Source of the DNA: Cyrtodaria siliqua
Taxonomy: Eukaryota > Mollusca > Bivalvia > Adapedonta > Hiatellidae
NCBI GenBank assembly: GCA_037043455.1
Contig: JAWPHD010010240.1
Coordinates: 1 to 64,000, forward strand
Direction: 5' to 3'
DNA length: 64,000 nt
Below, in pieces: positions 1 to 12,402 of this stretch (positions within the stretch are counted from its first letter, which is position 1; the number at the start of each line of letters is the position of its first letter). The notes under the pieces are model-generated. The model saw nothing but the letters and a program-made list of their open reading frames with translations. It did not search any database and was not told where the DNA came from. The position numbers and the translations under genes were made by a program.

Positions 1-600
1 GGGCGTGGTGGGTGGGGTGATGGGGTGAGAGGCGGGAGGGCGTGTGGGGGGGGGGGGGGGGGGAGCGGGAGGGTTGCAACATATATGTGTAAGAACTGAC
101 AAAAGCAACACAGAAATATGTAAAAAAAAAAAAAAAAATTCAAGTCTGGGGCGGGGTTGGGGTGGGGGGGATGATAGGGTGAGAGGCGGGGTGGTGGGGG
201 CAGGGAGGGTTGCAACATATATGTGTAAGAATTGACTAAAACAACACAGAAATATTTAAAAAAAAAAAAAAAAAAAAAATCAAGTGTGGGGCATGGTGGG
301 TGGGGTGATGGGGTGAGAGGCGGATGGGGGGAGGGGGGTGAGAGACGGGGTGGGGGGAGGGTTGCAACATATATGTGTAAGAATTGACAAAAGCTCACAG
401 AAATATGTAAAAAAATAAAATAGTTTCAAGTCTGGGGCGGGGTGTTGGGTGAGGGGGGGGGGGGGGGGGGGGGGGGGGGTGATGGGGTGAGAGGCGGGGG
501 TTGGGTTGCAACATATATGTGTAAGAATTGACTTAAACAACACAGAAATATGTAAAAAATAAAAATAAAAATAAAAGTGTGGAGGGGAGTGGGTTGGGGA
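1..600. repeat. G-rich / poly-A tandem repeat, ~145-bp unit, about 4 copies
   Basis: The core TTGCAACATATATGTGTAAG recurs at about 73, 209, 361 and 506, each time followed by a poly-A stretch and a G-rich block. G runs reach 18 (46-63) and 27 (453-479). ORFs here are low-complexity artefacts. Confidence 0.85.
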
Positions 601-639
601 TGGGGGGGGGGAGGGGGAGCCCATGACCCAATATGGGTG

Positions 640-1400
640 AAGTAATAAGATGCATAATGCTATAACAAATCCCAAACCAAAATTATAGATATATACATGC
701 TTACATGCAAACCTAGATCTGCATTTATTGCACATTTTATGGGCCATCACAATTTGGGTTCCATGGGAGCCCAGAATTTTCAGCAGACAAAATAACTTAT
801 CCAACCCTTTACAACATACTATAAGGAAAACAATTCCAAAATTTAGTTCAGCTAGAACAAAGAATGTAAGAGATATAGACCTGTAAACACAGCTTACACG
901 CAAAATTTAATGTGAAACAGACATATTTTAAGGGCTATCAGAATTTGGGTTGCATGGGAGCCCAGGGGTTACAGGAACCAAAATTACTTAAGCAGCCCTT
1001 ACGATAATGCTATAAGGAAGCTAATGGCCAAATTTGGTTGTACTAGGGTAAGAATTTTAAGAGATATAGACTTGTAAACACAGCTTACACGCAAAATTTG
1101 ATGTGAAATGGGGCACATTTTATGGGCTATTATAATTTGCGTTCCATGGGAGCCCATGGGTTACAGGAACCAAAATTGCTTATGCAGCCCTTAAGATAAT
1201 GCTACAAGGAAGCCCATGAACAAATTTGGTTGTGGTAGGATAAGAAATGTAAGAGATATAGACTTGTAAACACAGCTTACACGCAAACCTTGATGTGGGA
1301 CGCCGACGCCAACGCCAACGACAACGCCGACGCCGACGCCGATGCCGACCCCGGGGTGATTACATAAGCTCTCTTATTCTTCGAATAGTCGAGCTAAAAA
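640..1400 (+). mobile_element. Pearl-like / HINE-type element, 3' part with ~190-bp core repeats
   Basis: Three to four copies of a ~190-bp unit (landmark ATTTTATGGGC / CATGGGAGCCCA, near 730, 921, 1112) lead into a GACGCC-rich microsatellite (1300-1350). It ends with CATAAGCTC...GAGCTAAAAA, a small terminal hairpin shared with elements at 31031 and 53395. A 5' end was not identified. Confidence 0.55.
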
Positions 1401-1831
1401 TACACTGTCATGAATGTAAGATTCTATTTATCACTAATGGTTTCACTGTTATCTAATACAAGGCGCAATTTTGTGTTTTACATGACATCAGATATTAACA
1501 ATTCTTAACATGCATTTTATAAAGTACGATTTCAAATTTTATAAATATAAAACTCTGATTGTATCAATTGTATATGAGAAATAATGAAAAATAAATAAAA
1601 ATTTCACTGCAAGTAATCATGCATATACATGTACCTTTCTAAAATTCCCTCATTTTGACATAACTAAACTGACTTTTACAAACTACCAGCACTAAAAGGT
1701 GTTATTAGGCACCAAAAGGAATGAACAGTCCAGACCAACTCTCCGTTTGCATTAAATAAAAAACAAATATGCAGAATTGACCTCCACACCTTGGTACAGA
1801 AAATTTTGAATTGAAATAAATGATCACTTAC

Positions 1832-1949
1832 TCTGATATGGTGGCCCCTAAAAAAGCCTTTATTAGGGTAAATTCATATTCCCCGATACTTGTTGATGCA
1901 TCCACACACATCACAATGTCCATAGCTACATTACAAAGACCCTGAAGAC
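1832..1949 (-). CDS. Exon o: VWA domain 5, first strand, intact DxSxS
   Basis: 118 bp, phase 1 in and phase 2 out, as for the other first VWA exons. It reads CNVAMDIVMCVDASTSIGEY with an intact DASTS motif, then a helix. The acceptor is AAAAACAG-like CTTTTTCAG|GTCTT and the donor CAGA^GTAAGT. The continuation of this domain is not found between 1 and 1831 and probably lies beyond the left end. Confidence 0.85.
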
Positions 1950-2413
1950 CTGAAAAAGTGTACGGTAATTGTCTTTAAATACATTGAGCAAAATAAATTT
2001 AGCACATTATAAATGTATGTTAATTCCATAGACGAGATACAAATCTGTGTATGTTCGGGGTCTATGTTAAAGTGACATAAATATGATCATTTAATATTAA
2101 ATAATGCTACAAAGTCATTTGTAAACAAAGTAAGTGATAAAAACAAAGCAAATAGGATGGGAACATACTTTTATAGGTTATCGAAATCATTCCAATAAAA
2201 AGGGAGGTAATTTTAAAATTACGAAATTTGGACTGTAGTTGTCGTTAATCTATAAGAGGTAACTCTGATAGTTCGCTTTGAAATAATGAAATAACAATTT
2301 TTTTTGGAAAACCGCTTTCTTACCTTGCGTTACTGATATCATCAAAAAATTATATCAATGTTCATATGTTTAATCTATGTCCCTAAAAGAAATTGTGCTG
2401 AACTTTTTTCGTT

Positions 2414-3858
2414 CAGTATACAATAAACTCTCGCTTATACGCACTCTCGCTAATCAAGATCTCCCTCTAATCCGAACGATTTGTGTCCACCCTTTTCCCC
2501 CCTTTCTTTATGTATATACAAGAAACACCCTGTTATAATCTGGTCCCCAGTTCTCTGAATTCCGAACGCATTTTCGGGTACCAACCAATCAATTTTCTGC
2601 CTAAATCAAGACAATAATCTGGTCACTTTTTGTGTGATGACCCAACGCCGCAATAAATGTTTGATCAACGGAGGTGCAAAATATCGCCACTGAAAATTGC
2701 GTGAATATTTAAAGTAATTGAGAAAGAGGGTATTATAAGAAAATGTATATTGTATTATGTCATGTATCTGGCTGCATTTAATGAAGGATATAACTGAACA
2801 TGTTTGAGTGAACTCTTCTTTTCCTTTATATTTTCTTTGTCCATCTGTACTCACCAAAAGTTAACAAGTTTTTTTTATTTGAAACGTAAACGTCTATATC
2901 AGTTGGAAAAAATGAAAAACTTTGCCACATATATACATCAAATATTTTTGAAAAAGCAAATGAACTTGTTTTAATTACTGAAAACTGTATAGTAAAAGAA
3001 AAAACACTCAAGTTAAAACAACCGATGCGCGATAAGTTTTTTTCAGTGAAGTGTTTTTTACTGATATGTAATTCTTACACTGGACCATCAATGGCTGTTG
3101 ACAATTAACAACTTTGTTTTAGGTTATAATAGCGTAAATGAGTCTCCATTGCCCTTCCATAGTAAAGTTAGAATGTTGACAACCTGTTAAAAACTCAAAC
3201 CTCGTTAGAATTCTGGGAAACTTATTTTATCATGCAAATAAACATGTCTGCTATTAAACATCAACAAGGAAATAGGGGCTTTAATACCTTCTAAGAAACA
3301 TTTCTTCAGTTGTATACTAACACCGGGTCAAAGGTCAACACTATTTTTACCCCTTGCAATTTCATACCCTGTCTACTTTCACTTCTCAAATTTATATAAA
3401 AAACTGTCAAAAACATGATGAGCTGCATTTTCAAATATCAACAACATGTCCAGAATACAGTTATAGCCAAAAAATAACAGGAACCAGCACTAAAAAAAGT
3501 TTTTAAAGAAAAAATGTTTAGCACTCTTTAATACAGAACTACTTTCGACTGCACCAGGCAAGCACATCCTGTTGATTTAGTGTAATTAGACCTTTATATA
3601 AATGTTTGTGTGCTTATATCATATTTATCGTAATAAAACTATTGTATTATTATACCTTAGTATCTCAAACCTAATTCGCTAATGTGTTCATAATGGTAAG
3701 GAACGCAACCAAATAAATATGATAAAAATGTACTGCTAATGTACGATATCTATGATATGACTGATAGTTTGCATGTAAAACAGAATAAATCCGGACACCC
3801 CATAAATCCGGACAATAATGTCAGTCCCATGATCGTCCAGATTAGCGAGAGTTTACTG
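2414..3858. mobile_element. Decayed pogo/Tigger-like DNA transposon remnant
   Basis: The ends are inverted: CAGTA...AAACTCTCGCT...AATC on the left and GATTAGCGAGAGTTTACTG on the right, with TCCGGAC-type subterminal copies near 3785. The interior is AT-rich with no recognisable transposase. TSDs are not clear. The left end directly follows a sequence resembling one TIR of the MITE at 53685. Confidence 0.4.
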
Positions 3859-5459
3859 AAGTCTTAAGTGGTGCTATCAAAAAGAGACATCATTAACATA
3901 ATACTATAATGACTTCATACTGCTCTGTTTTATAATTTAAAGCTACAGACGCTATACATAAACTAATACTAACTCAGGAATATAATGAGTCACGGGTGAA
4001 GAAGTTTCAATTCGACGAGCGGCTAAAAAGTCGGTATATTAGTCAGAATTGATGCGTAAAATATCATATTTTATCTAGCCTTCGTCAATTAGAACATCGT
4101 GTGTGCAAATCCCTTGAGAAGCATTTTATTCCTTCTGCAAATATGATACCATCTGTACTATCCTGATGTCTATACAGTAAATGATGTCCAGCGCTAAATT
4201 TGCGCTTAAATACCCGCCATGAGCTGGTGAACATGAAGTTACAAAGAAAGACACGCTTGCTTATTTACTGCTAACATGTTACATGGCTGATCAGCTCAGG
4301 TATATAAATTGAGTTATATTGAACAGTATCTTACTTTTATGAAGAAGAAAACAACATATTAATAAGTTAGCTATATACATAAAATACCGAACTTTGTTGA
4401 TATTTCATGTTTCAGAACAAAAATAAAACCAAAACACAACTAATGGAAAACCTGCTTTTATGTTTTAATATGTTCACTTCATACACTAGCTGTATTGGGA
4501 GGGCCTCATCGTCTGATGCAAAATTGAATACCACCATTTTCTCATGCAATTGTATGTCTAACAGTGATTTACAGTTATCTATATAAATGTTCTCTCATGC
4601 TTAATACAATAGGCCTGGATTGATTTCAGTTGATTGTTGAGAGCTTGAACCGGGATGTCGCCATTTTTGAACTGCCAGTGAAAGTTGTGCAGACGACATA
4701 TTGATCAAGGTCATATGACACTTTGGTGTTCACAAAAATGCGCATCAATGACACAGATGTACTATTGCATGCTAAATTTTCTATTGCATGGTCACGTGAT
4801 GAACTATTGCACAGTCACGAGATGAACTATTGCACGTTTGGCATATTTCCAATCAGAATGGTCAAAACTATTTAATCACATGTGACTGCTTCTAGACCAA
4901 TGAAAAACGCTTATATTTTTGGATATATAATAAATGTTCTATTGCCATACGGTTTTACCTAAAAAGAAAATTAAGTCCAGTAAACGTAGTATAATATTTG
5001 TTAAAAACTCTGTAATTTATATATGATCGTGTTTTCAATTTTAAGACAAAAATATAAAAGTTTATCGCAATATTATGGACAATAAAGGCAGGAGCTAGAA
5101 ATAAAGTGTTGGATCTAACCACAGCTTTCTCATCAGATGTGATACACAGTTGTAAACACTCCATCGAAACTAATTGTTCAACACTTTATTAGAATATGTA
5201 ATATGATGTTATCATTCATATTTTTAAAATATTGGTTAACATTTTTTCCTCAGGTTGACAGTATCCACTGTCACCCTCACAGAGATGCAATATTTATATA
5301 ATGTTCCACAGGAAACAACACTGGTGACAACCAACTGGAGGAATTCTACATATATGCACTCGCTGCCACTAGGGATTGAACAAGAGCCACGAGGGCATTA
5401 AAGCTGTAGAGAATATGCTGTAAGATAGTTTACTTGAAGTCATTTTCCTTTTTTCTGCA
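3859..5459. other. Intron sequence, no gene seen
   Basis: AT-rich intron of the VWA gene. The only structure noted is a few short direct repeats of ATGAACTATTGCAC near 4795-4835. Small ORFs here show no domain and no splice context. Confidence 0.6.
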
Positions 5460-5560
5460 GCTTTGTCAGTGTGAACTTGACCTTTAACCTACTGATCCAT
5501 AAATCAGTCAGTATGACCTTGACCTTTGACCTACTGACCCATAAATCAAAAGGCTTCTAT
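5460..5560. repeat. Repeat with TGACCTTGACCTTTGACC motifs
   Basis: Two successive copies of a GACCTTGACCTTTGACC-type motif, the same motif that recurs in the tandem repeat at 7190-7770. Confidence 0.6.
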
Positions 5561-5654
5561 CTAACACCTAGAGGCGGTGGGGACACATCCACACATGTAG
5601 CTGAACATTCTGTCTTGTAAATTTTAATATTTGGTTGAAAACAAATTACATTAA

Positions 5655-5865
5655 CCAAAGACCATGAATTGAATTGGGGTTTTAAGGCACACCAACACAT
5701 GAAAGGTTATATGTCACCTAACAGGAATGAACATGCCAGGCTCATCCTCCATGTACTTTGAGATAAAATATGGAGAACGGGCCTAGAACCTTCTCAACCT
5801 GAACTGCAGAGTTTCTGCAAATTCTATTGTAGACACTCCATTTACGCTGGAGCCACGTTATAGTT
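5655..5865 (+). mobile_element. SINE-like dispersed repeat, copy 1
   Basis: About 205 bp, beginning GAATTGGGGTTTTAAGGC and ending ACGTTATAGTTTTTCTGC. It is very similar along its whole length to 52957-53165 in the same orientation. No coding content. Confidence 0.65.
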
Positions 5866-6479
5866 TTTCTGCCAAAGACCAATGGAAGACCGAACTAAAA
5901 CAATTAAAGGCATCAATACCGATGAACTGCATGGGGCAAAAACATTAGCAGTGACCAAGTTATTAACACTCGTAAACACTTCTGTTTTTGAAAAAACATA
6001 AATGTTTGCACGTTTTTGCTTTTACAATGCCAAAGGCCATGACATGTATTTTTTCCACTTAAAGACACTAACTCGCCTAATAACAGCAAAATTACAGAAC
6101 AAAACTGTTTTATCAAAACTCCATCATGGTGTTCAGGTCATATAATAATGTATATGTGGCAATTAAATGTTACAGTATAGGTTTATTCAACATTTCTTAA
6201 AACACTCTTAATTCAATGCTCCAGTTTTGGGGTTTGGTCTGGCTGGTTAAAGCCATTTATATTGTGTCTATATAGTCTGGATTCTTAAACAACGTAAGTT
6301 ATATATATAAGTCGTCGGCAGTAGGTTTAGAAACAGTGTATATCTGTTGTAAAATGTGCCTGTTGATGACGAGATAAAGACTTTAAATATAAAACTAACA
6401 ACATAAGCTGTTTCTGAAAATCCGACCGTAATGATCGCCGTGTATCTTGTTGAAATTTTGTTAAAATTAATAAACAAAC

Positions 6480-6647
6480 CAAGGATGCAGTCTGAACTCT
6501 TGGATGAGCCCACTTGCAAATCTGTAGTGAAATCTGTGGGACATGGTTTGCACATGAAGGACTCGGCCGGGTCTCGGTAATTGTCAGCCGTGCAACTGTT
6601 ACATTCATTTCCAGTGATCGACACTTCTGTCCCACCTGGGCAGGCCT
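6480..6647 (-). CDS. Exon n: GCC2/GCC3 cysteine-rich module 2
   Basis: 168 bp, phase 1 in and out: ACPGGTEVS, CNSCTADNYRD, FMCKPCPTDFTTD, SSDCIL. It has the same cysteine spacing as exon b. The acceptor is TTACTAG|AGGC. The donor CTTG^GTTTGT is weaker than the others but is the only one that keeps phase with exon o. Confidence 0.85.
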
Positions 6648-6795
6648 CTAGTAAAGATAATAAATACACCAATCACAATTATGTTCTTTTTATACATGTA
6701 TGTAAATTGTGAGACACAGAGCAAACATCAAATAATCAACAGTTTATACCTGAAATATTCATAGTATACAACGTCATAAAAATGCAGAATTACAT

Positions 6796-6930
6796 TTTGT
6801 TTGTTTGTTTATGTTTTCCTCATTTTTCAGCACATTTTAGGCTTTGCATGACGTTTGATTTTTAGTCATTAGGGAAGACCACCCATTTATTTCTGGGAAG
6901 AACCAGTACTTATTTACAGTATACCTCCCG
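6796..6930 (-). mobile_element. 5'-truncated SINE copy
   Basis: It has a GTTT-repeat tail (6796-6815) and the body motif GGGAAGAACCAGTACT, followed by a CACC/TACCTCC block. It matches the 3' half of the tRNA-headed SINE at 44643-44872 but lacks the tRNA-like head. Confidence 0.45.
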
Positions 6931-7189
6931 CCAAATTGATATGTTCGTCTCTCTGTGTTTAGTTTCTGGTGCAGTCCACTTCATTTACAAGACTGGTAGG
7001 TTAAACACTACTTACTCTGGGATCAATTCCAATACCTGCCACTGAAGATCAGAAATTTAAAAAAAAATGAAGTTAAACAAGAGTGGCAAATTGACACATT
7101 ATGTGTGAAGTTTTTTGTTTACATTGTGTGGAAAGAAAAAGCAATCTGAAGAGGTTTAGTGATTTGCTACCTCGTATACAAATATCAAA

Positions 7190-7770
7190 AGATTTGCTTA
7201 AAAGTTATCATGCGGGAATTCAAGTAAAAGGTCACAGTGACCTTGACCTTTGACATACAGACCCAAAAAATGACCTGTCACCATGATATAACTATAATGC
7301 AAATATAAATCACACCATGAAGCCATTCTCTTTTAAATGAATGAAAACAATTTTCAGAGAGATCAAGACATACTGACCTTGACCTTTGACCCATTTTCAA
7401 CAGTGGGTGGCATCTCACCATGCTATATACTACATAGCAAATATGAATACAATCCATACAGCAATTCTCAATTAAATGAGTGGAAACCAATTTCATTGAT
7501 AGGTCAGTGATCTTGACCTTTGACATAACCCCAAAATCAATTAAAATCTACCTCTTACCGAAATCTAACTGCACATAAAAATATGTATACAATCCATGCA
7601 GTCTTTCTCTTTTAAATTAGCGTAAATAAATTTACATTAAAAGGTGTCAGTGACCTTGAACTCTGACCACAAAAGTAATAAGGGCCTACTTCTCACCAAG
7701 ATATAACTGAACAACTAATATGAATTCAATGCATGCAGCCATTCTCTTTTAAATGAGCGGAAATTAATCA
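7190..7770. repeat. Tandem repeat, ~135-bp unit, 4 copies, with nuclear-receptor-like half sites
   Basis: Units begin near 7229, 7371, 7503 and 7640. Each carries TGACCTTGACCTTTGAC and then CACCATGATATAACT and CCATTCTCTTTTAAATGA. The first unit has AGGTCACAGTGACCT (7229-7243). Confidence 0.8.
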
Positions 7771-8039
7771 TCCACCCTCTACCCCTGCATTTTTAAAACA
7801 TTGTGATGTTTTTCCAAACTGCGAATAAACAGCTGACCTGTAAATATATATTCAAAGAGAACATACCTACTAATATTAGATACTTGCTAACATTAAGTTA
7901 TTTCATTTACATTAAGCTGAACTAGTGTGTAGACTACCGGTATGAATTTTACGTTATGTCACATCATTTAACATTATAATAAATTCAAAAGATTTAAATG
8001 TAAATGCCTCTCTAAGTTCAGACAACAGATTAGAATGAG

Positions 8040-8560
8040 GCGTATAATGGTTCTCCCATTGTCTCCCATTGGTAACCAGCATGGGTAACCAATGGCCAAT
8101 GATGGTAGCATATGGTTACCAATGTTATAATTGGTAACCAGTAAATTCTGAACGGATATGGGTAGTATATGGTACCAACGGCAGTGCAAGGTTACCATTG
8201 GCTACCGATATATTAGCAAAATGGCAAGGCATGTGATACTTGCTGTTTTTATACTTCAAAACCGGACAGTCGAGTTTGTAGACATTGTACGTCTTATGAT
8301 TCACTTGTATTTTTATTGGGAATAAATACAGCAATACCCGTTTCGGTGATGACGTTCGTCGCCATTTTAAACTTAGTCATAACGAGGCTACCGATGCTTC
8401 CTCAGGTCTAGAGTCGCGATAAGATTAGTTACCAACATCTTACCCATCGGCAAACCGACAACTAACAACAGCACCCGATGGGTACCAATAGTTGCATATG
8501 GCTACCGGGGGTGCGTTCGGTAAACGATGGCAGAACCCTGAATGCACTCATTGGTTACAA
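8040..8560. repeat. Cluster of GGTAACC / GGTTACC motifs
   Basis: Many direct and inverted copies of GGTAACCAATGG-type words occur at 8046-8215 and again at 8400-8540, around a non-repetitive centre. This is consistent with subterminal repeats of a non-autonomous DNA element, but ends and TSDs are not defined. Confidence 0.45.
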
Positions 8561-8694
8561 ACAAGCACAATTCTATACCAATCACAAAGCAGTGACCTAA
8601 AATTCAATTATTGCAAACAATGACAAACGTTTGATAAAAAAATGTGAAACACGATCAAAAAGGCACACAAAACAAAACAGAACAAAAGACTTAC

Positions 8695-8877
8695 TGTTAC
8701 ATAAACTTCTCTTTAAAACAAGTGTGTAGGGGAGACTATCAAATTTATCTGTATGGAAATAAAGTTTGTTGTTGGAGGCAAGAGCTTGAAGGTTGTTGGA
8801 GGACAGCATGTGTGCATCAACCACGGACACGATGATACCATTCTGTTTTGCATCGAGAGCCACAGCAGCTAGAGCAG
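8695..8877 (-). CDS. Exon m: VWA domain 4, C-terminal part
   Basis: 183 bp, phase 1 in and out, reading ALAAVALDAKQNGIIVSVVD, then LQALASNNKLYFHTDKFDSL. This matches the last helix and strand of a VWA domain. The acceptor is TTTTAG|CTGC and the donor AACA^GTAAGT. It joins exon n through a split lysine codon. Confidence 0.85.
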
Positions 8878-9039
8878 CTAAAATAGTCAAAATAATTGGT
8901 TGACATTAAACCAAGTCTGTGATGTTGCATCGGGTTTGTTGGGTATGGCATTTTGCTACATGGACTCTCTTTCATTGTGTTTCTTTAAATACCGAAGCTG
9001 GGGCTATTAAATGGCAATGTAGCTGCTGTTAAACTGCTC

Positions 9040-9190
9040 CCTACATGGATTATCCTATATATCTCCCTATATGGATTACCATATAAGTCTCCATATGTGG
9101 ATTATCCTATATGTCTCCCTAGATATGGATTATCCTATACTTAAAATCAAAATGGATTATCTTATATGGATTATCCTACATTTCCAATCA
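9040..9190. repeat. Short degenerate repeats of ATGGATTATCCTATAT
   Basis: Six or so imperfect copies of a TATGGATTATCCTATAT word separated by CTCCCTA. Confidence 0.6.
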
Positions 9191-9221
9191 AAGCCGTAAC
9201 ATCAACAGGTAGCAGCTATGT

Positions 9222-9505
9222 GTTTTTACCTTTATAAATCAGGTACCTGTGGCTGTTACCTTTATAAATCAGGTACCTGCATCATTGTGGCTGTTATCAT
9301 TATAAATCAGGTACCTATGGATGTTACCTTTATAAATCAGGTACCTGCGGCTGTTATCATTATAAATCAGGTACCTCTGGATGTTACCTTTATAAATCAG
9401 GTACCTGCGGCTGTTATCATTATAAATCAGGTACCTATGGATGTTACCTTTATAAATCAGGTACCTGCGGCTGTTATCATTATAAATCAGGTACCTCTGG
9501 CTGTA
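9222..9505. repeat. Minisatellite, 30-bp half units paired into 60 bp
   Basis: About nine copies of TATAAATCAGGTACCT alternating with CTGTTATCATT or ATGTTACCTT. On the minus strand alternate half units contain ATAAAG^GTAACA, a good 5' splice-site match. It lies in the intron between exons l and m but is not adjacent to an exon. ORFs on both strands (99 and 130 codons) arise because the period is a multiple of three. Confidence 0.85.
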
Positions 9506-9964
9506 CTTGGAGGTTGACAAGCTTCCATTCAGATCATGATTCATTATGATATTGCATAACTGTTTACATCTATTTATAAATATTTCTGCAGTAGAATGCA
9601 AGAACTCCAGTGCAGTTTTAGTTCTGGATAAAAATGCTATCTTTAAAAATGGTTTAAACATATTTTATTGCATTTTTTTTAACAAAGTATGCAAATGGGT
9701 CGGGCAACAAGTTCTTACAACATTAGTTACGGCCCTTCCCAAGAATATGGTTCTTTAAAAGAACCATATAAACCTCCAAGATGAAATATTTAGTACAAAT
9801 TACGAGTAACCCTTTATACAGTGGGTTGGTGGGTACTGAAATGTCTAAATTTAAAAAATGAAAGGAAAATTTCTATTTTGTTTCTGATTTAGATTTACCC
9901 TTTTAGTTGTACGATAGCAAAATTTCTGAAATTATTGTACCATAACTGTGAATTTTTTAATAGT

Positions 9965-10330
9965 GTTTTTTGCACCAATATTTACATAATTTCGTTGTAT
10001 CTCTAGAAGTGCCAAACTTTAACAAGTTCACTTATTTGATGATTACATTTTGACTTTTGTCCCTACCATTTATTATAAACAGCAAATATTTATATCTCTA
10101 TTGTGGCAGTATAATTTTTTAGTCTCAAAAACACACTTCATTTGGGTAATAAATAATAACCAAATCATATCACCACTGCATAAATGTCTGCTTATAAGAT
10201 ATATCTTGAAGTCTGGAAAATTTTAAAATAATCTAAAATACATGAGCTGAGAAAACTTAATTTAAGCAGAAAATGATTCTTTATTAACAATGATTCTATA
10301 CACCATAATGCACTGTACTCTTATAACTTC
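9965..10330 (+). repeat. Dispersed repeat, copy 1 of 2
   Basis: Collinear with 45790-46155 in the same orientation, with shared blocks such as TTTGCACCAATATTTACATA and ATAATCTAAAATACATGA. The two are diverged by many point changes and small indels. Noncoding. Confidence 0.7.
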
Positions 10331-10847
10331 ATGTACAATTTAAGTTGTGTTGGCAGCCATTTTGAAAATACTTAGACAAAGCTTCATCTACATGCAAAGT
10401 CAAATAAGAATCATTCAACAATTAAGCCAAATTATTGCATGAATAATAATTAAACAGGATGGAATCTGATTTTAGCTGAATTTAGTGCGTTTTCCCATTT
10501 TATATGAAACCAAAGCACATAACAATGTTTTAATTCAAATATGGATCGACATTCATATTTTTTCCAGATTGCCACCAGCTAGCTAGTCCCTTTAAAAAAA
10601 AGTGTTTTTTTTTTATGAAAACTATTACTTTTATTTACTGACCATGCAAATGTATCTGGATTTCAGGTTACATGTGCCTGACACTGTTTTTGAAGGGGAG
10701 AAAATTACAAGCAATATATTTCTTTTAAATTAATATGACAGCCTTTACCTATGGTCAGAGAGTTGGGGAGAACATGAAACACTCTTAACTTTAATTTGTA
10801 TGTGCTTCAGCCTTATGATTATAAAAACATTACAGATAACTTTTTAC
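10331..10847. other. Intron, no feature seen
   Basis: AT-rich intron between the dispersed repeat and the exon l donor. Nothing recognised. Confidence 0.5.
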
Positions 10848-11008
10848 CTTTAACATCAGCGCCTAACTGTCGATCTGTGATGACAACAAGGACACGCGCA
10901 GCCTCTGTATTAGTCCTACTCTTTAGTGATGTTACACCTTCCTCTGCAGCTATCGCAACATTTTCCACATGGTCAACAAATACATTCTCAATGTTCGAAT
11001 TTGGAAAA
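10848..11008 (-). CDS. Exon l: VWA domain 4, middle (shortened)
   Basis: 161 bp, phase 2 in and phase 1 out. It contains helix-rich sequence and the central strand ARVLVVITDRQLGADV with the third metal-site aspartate. The usual second strand and threonine motif are hard to see, so the domain is about 40 residues shorter than VWA2 and VWA3. The acceptor is TAATGCAG|TTTT and the donor AAAG^GTAAAA. Confidence 0.8.
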
Positions 11009-11144
11009 CTGCATTAACAAACAGGTTAATATAGTTAAAACAAGAAATGTCAGCAGTAACTGACTAATGGCCTAAAAAGATTGTCTTACAGTAATTCTTA
11101 CATTGTTGAATGCTATGGGTTACAGGTAAAAGCACAATGGTAAA

Positions 11145-12402
11145 TGGAGGGTATAGTGTCTTGGCACAACACACCTTCAGGTGCATTATTAAAGCAGAAA
11201 ACATCAAATACAGAGGTGCATTATCAAAGCATCAAATATCATATGCACCAGTGCATTATTAAAGCATCAAATATCACATGCACTATAGCTAGTGCATTAT
11301 TAAAGCATCAAATATCACATGCACTGGTGCATTATTAAAGCATCAAATATCAATGCACTGGTGCATTATCAAAGCATCAAATATCACATGCACTATAGCT
11401 AGTGCATTATTAAAGCATCAAATATCACATGCACCAGTGCATTATTAAAGCATCAAATATCAATGCACTGGTGCATTATTAAAGCATCAAATATCAATGC
11501 ACTGGTGCATTATTAAATCATCAAATATCATATGCACCAGTGCATTATTAAAGCATCAAATAACACATGCACTATAGCTAGTGCATTATTAAAGCATCAA
11601 ATATCACATGCACTGGTGCATTATTAAAGCATCAAATATCACATGCACTATAGCTAGTGCATTATTAAAGCATCAAATATCACATGCACCAGTGCATTAT
11701 TAAAGCATCAAATATCAATGCACTGGTGCATTATTAAATCATCAAATATCATATGCACCAGTGCATTATTAAAGCATCAAATATCACATGCACTAGTGCA
11801 TTGTTAAAGCATCAAATATCAAATGCACCAGTGCATTATTGAAACATCAAACATCAAATGCACTAGTGCATTATTAAAGCATCAAATATCAAATGCACCA
11901 GGACATTATTAATGCATCAAATATCACATGCACCAGTGCATTATTAAAGCATCAAATATCAAATACATTGGTGCATTATTAAAGCATTAAACATGAAATG
12001 CACTGTTAAAGCATCAAACATCAAATGCACTGGTATATTATTAAAGCATAAAATATCAAATGCACTGATGCATTATTAAAGCATCAAACAGCAAATGCAC
12101 TGGTGCATTATTAAAGCATCAAATATCAAATGCACCAGCAGTGCATTATTAAAGCATCAAATATCAAATGCACCAGCAGTGCATTATTAAAGCAACAAAC
12201 ATCAAATGCACTGGTGCATTATTAAAGCATCAAGTATCAAATGCACCAGCAGTGCATTATTAGAGGAGAAAACATCAAGTGCACTGGTGCATTATTTAAG
12301 CATCAAATATCAAATGCATCAGCAGTGCATTATTAAAGCATCAAGCATCAAATGCACTGGTGCTTTATTAAAGCATCAAACATCAAGTACACTGGTGCAT
12401 TA
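11145..12402. repeat. Minisatellite, ~35-bp unit, about 35 copies
   Basis: The unit reads GTGCATTATTAAAGCATCAA then ATATCACATGCACCA. Variants carry an extra CTATAGCTA or an internal GCAGTGCA. It lies in the intron between exons k and l, 130 bp from the exon l acceptor and separated from the exon k donor by a MITE. Confidence 0.9.

Noticed and set aside
280..903. 207-codon minus ORF with proline runs
   Set aside because: Translation of C-rich complement of the G-rich tandem repeat plus a pearl-type core.
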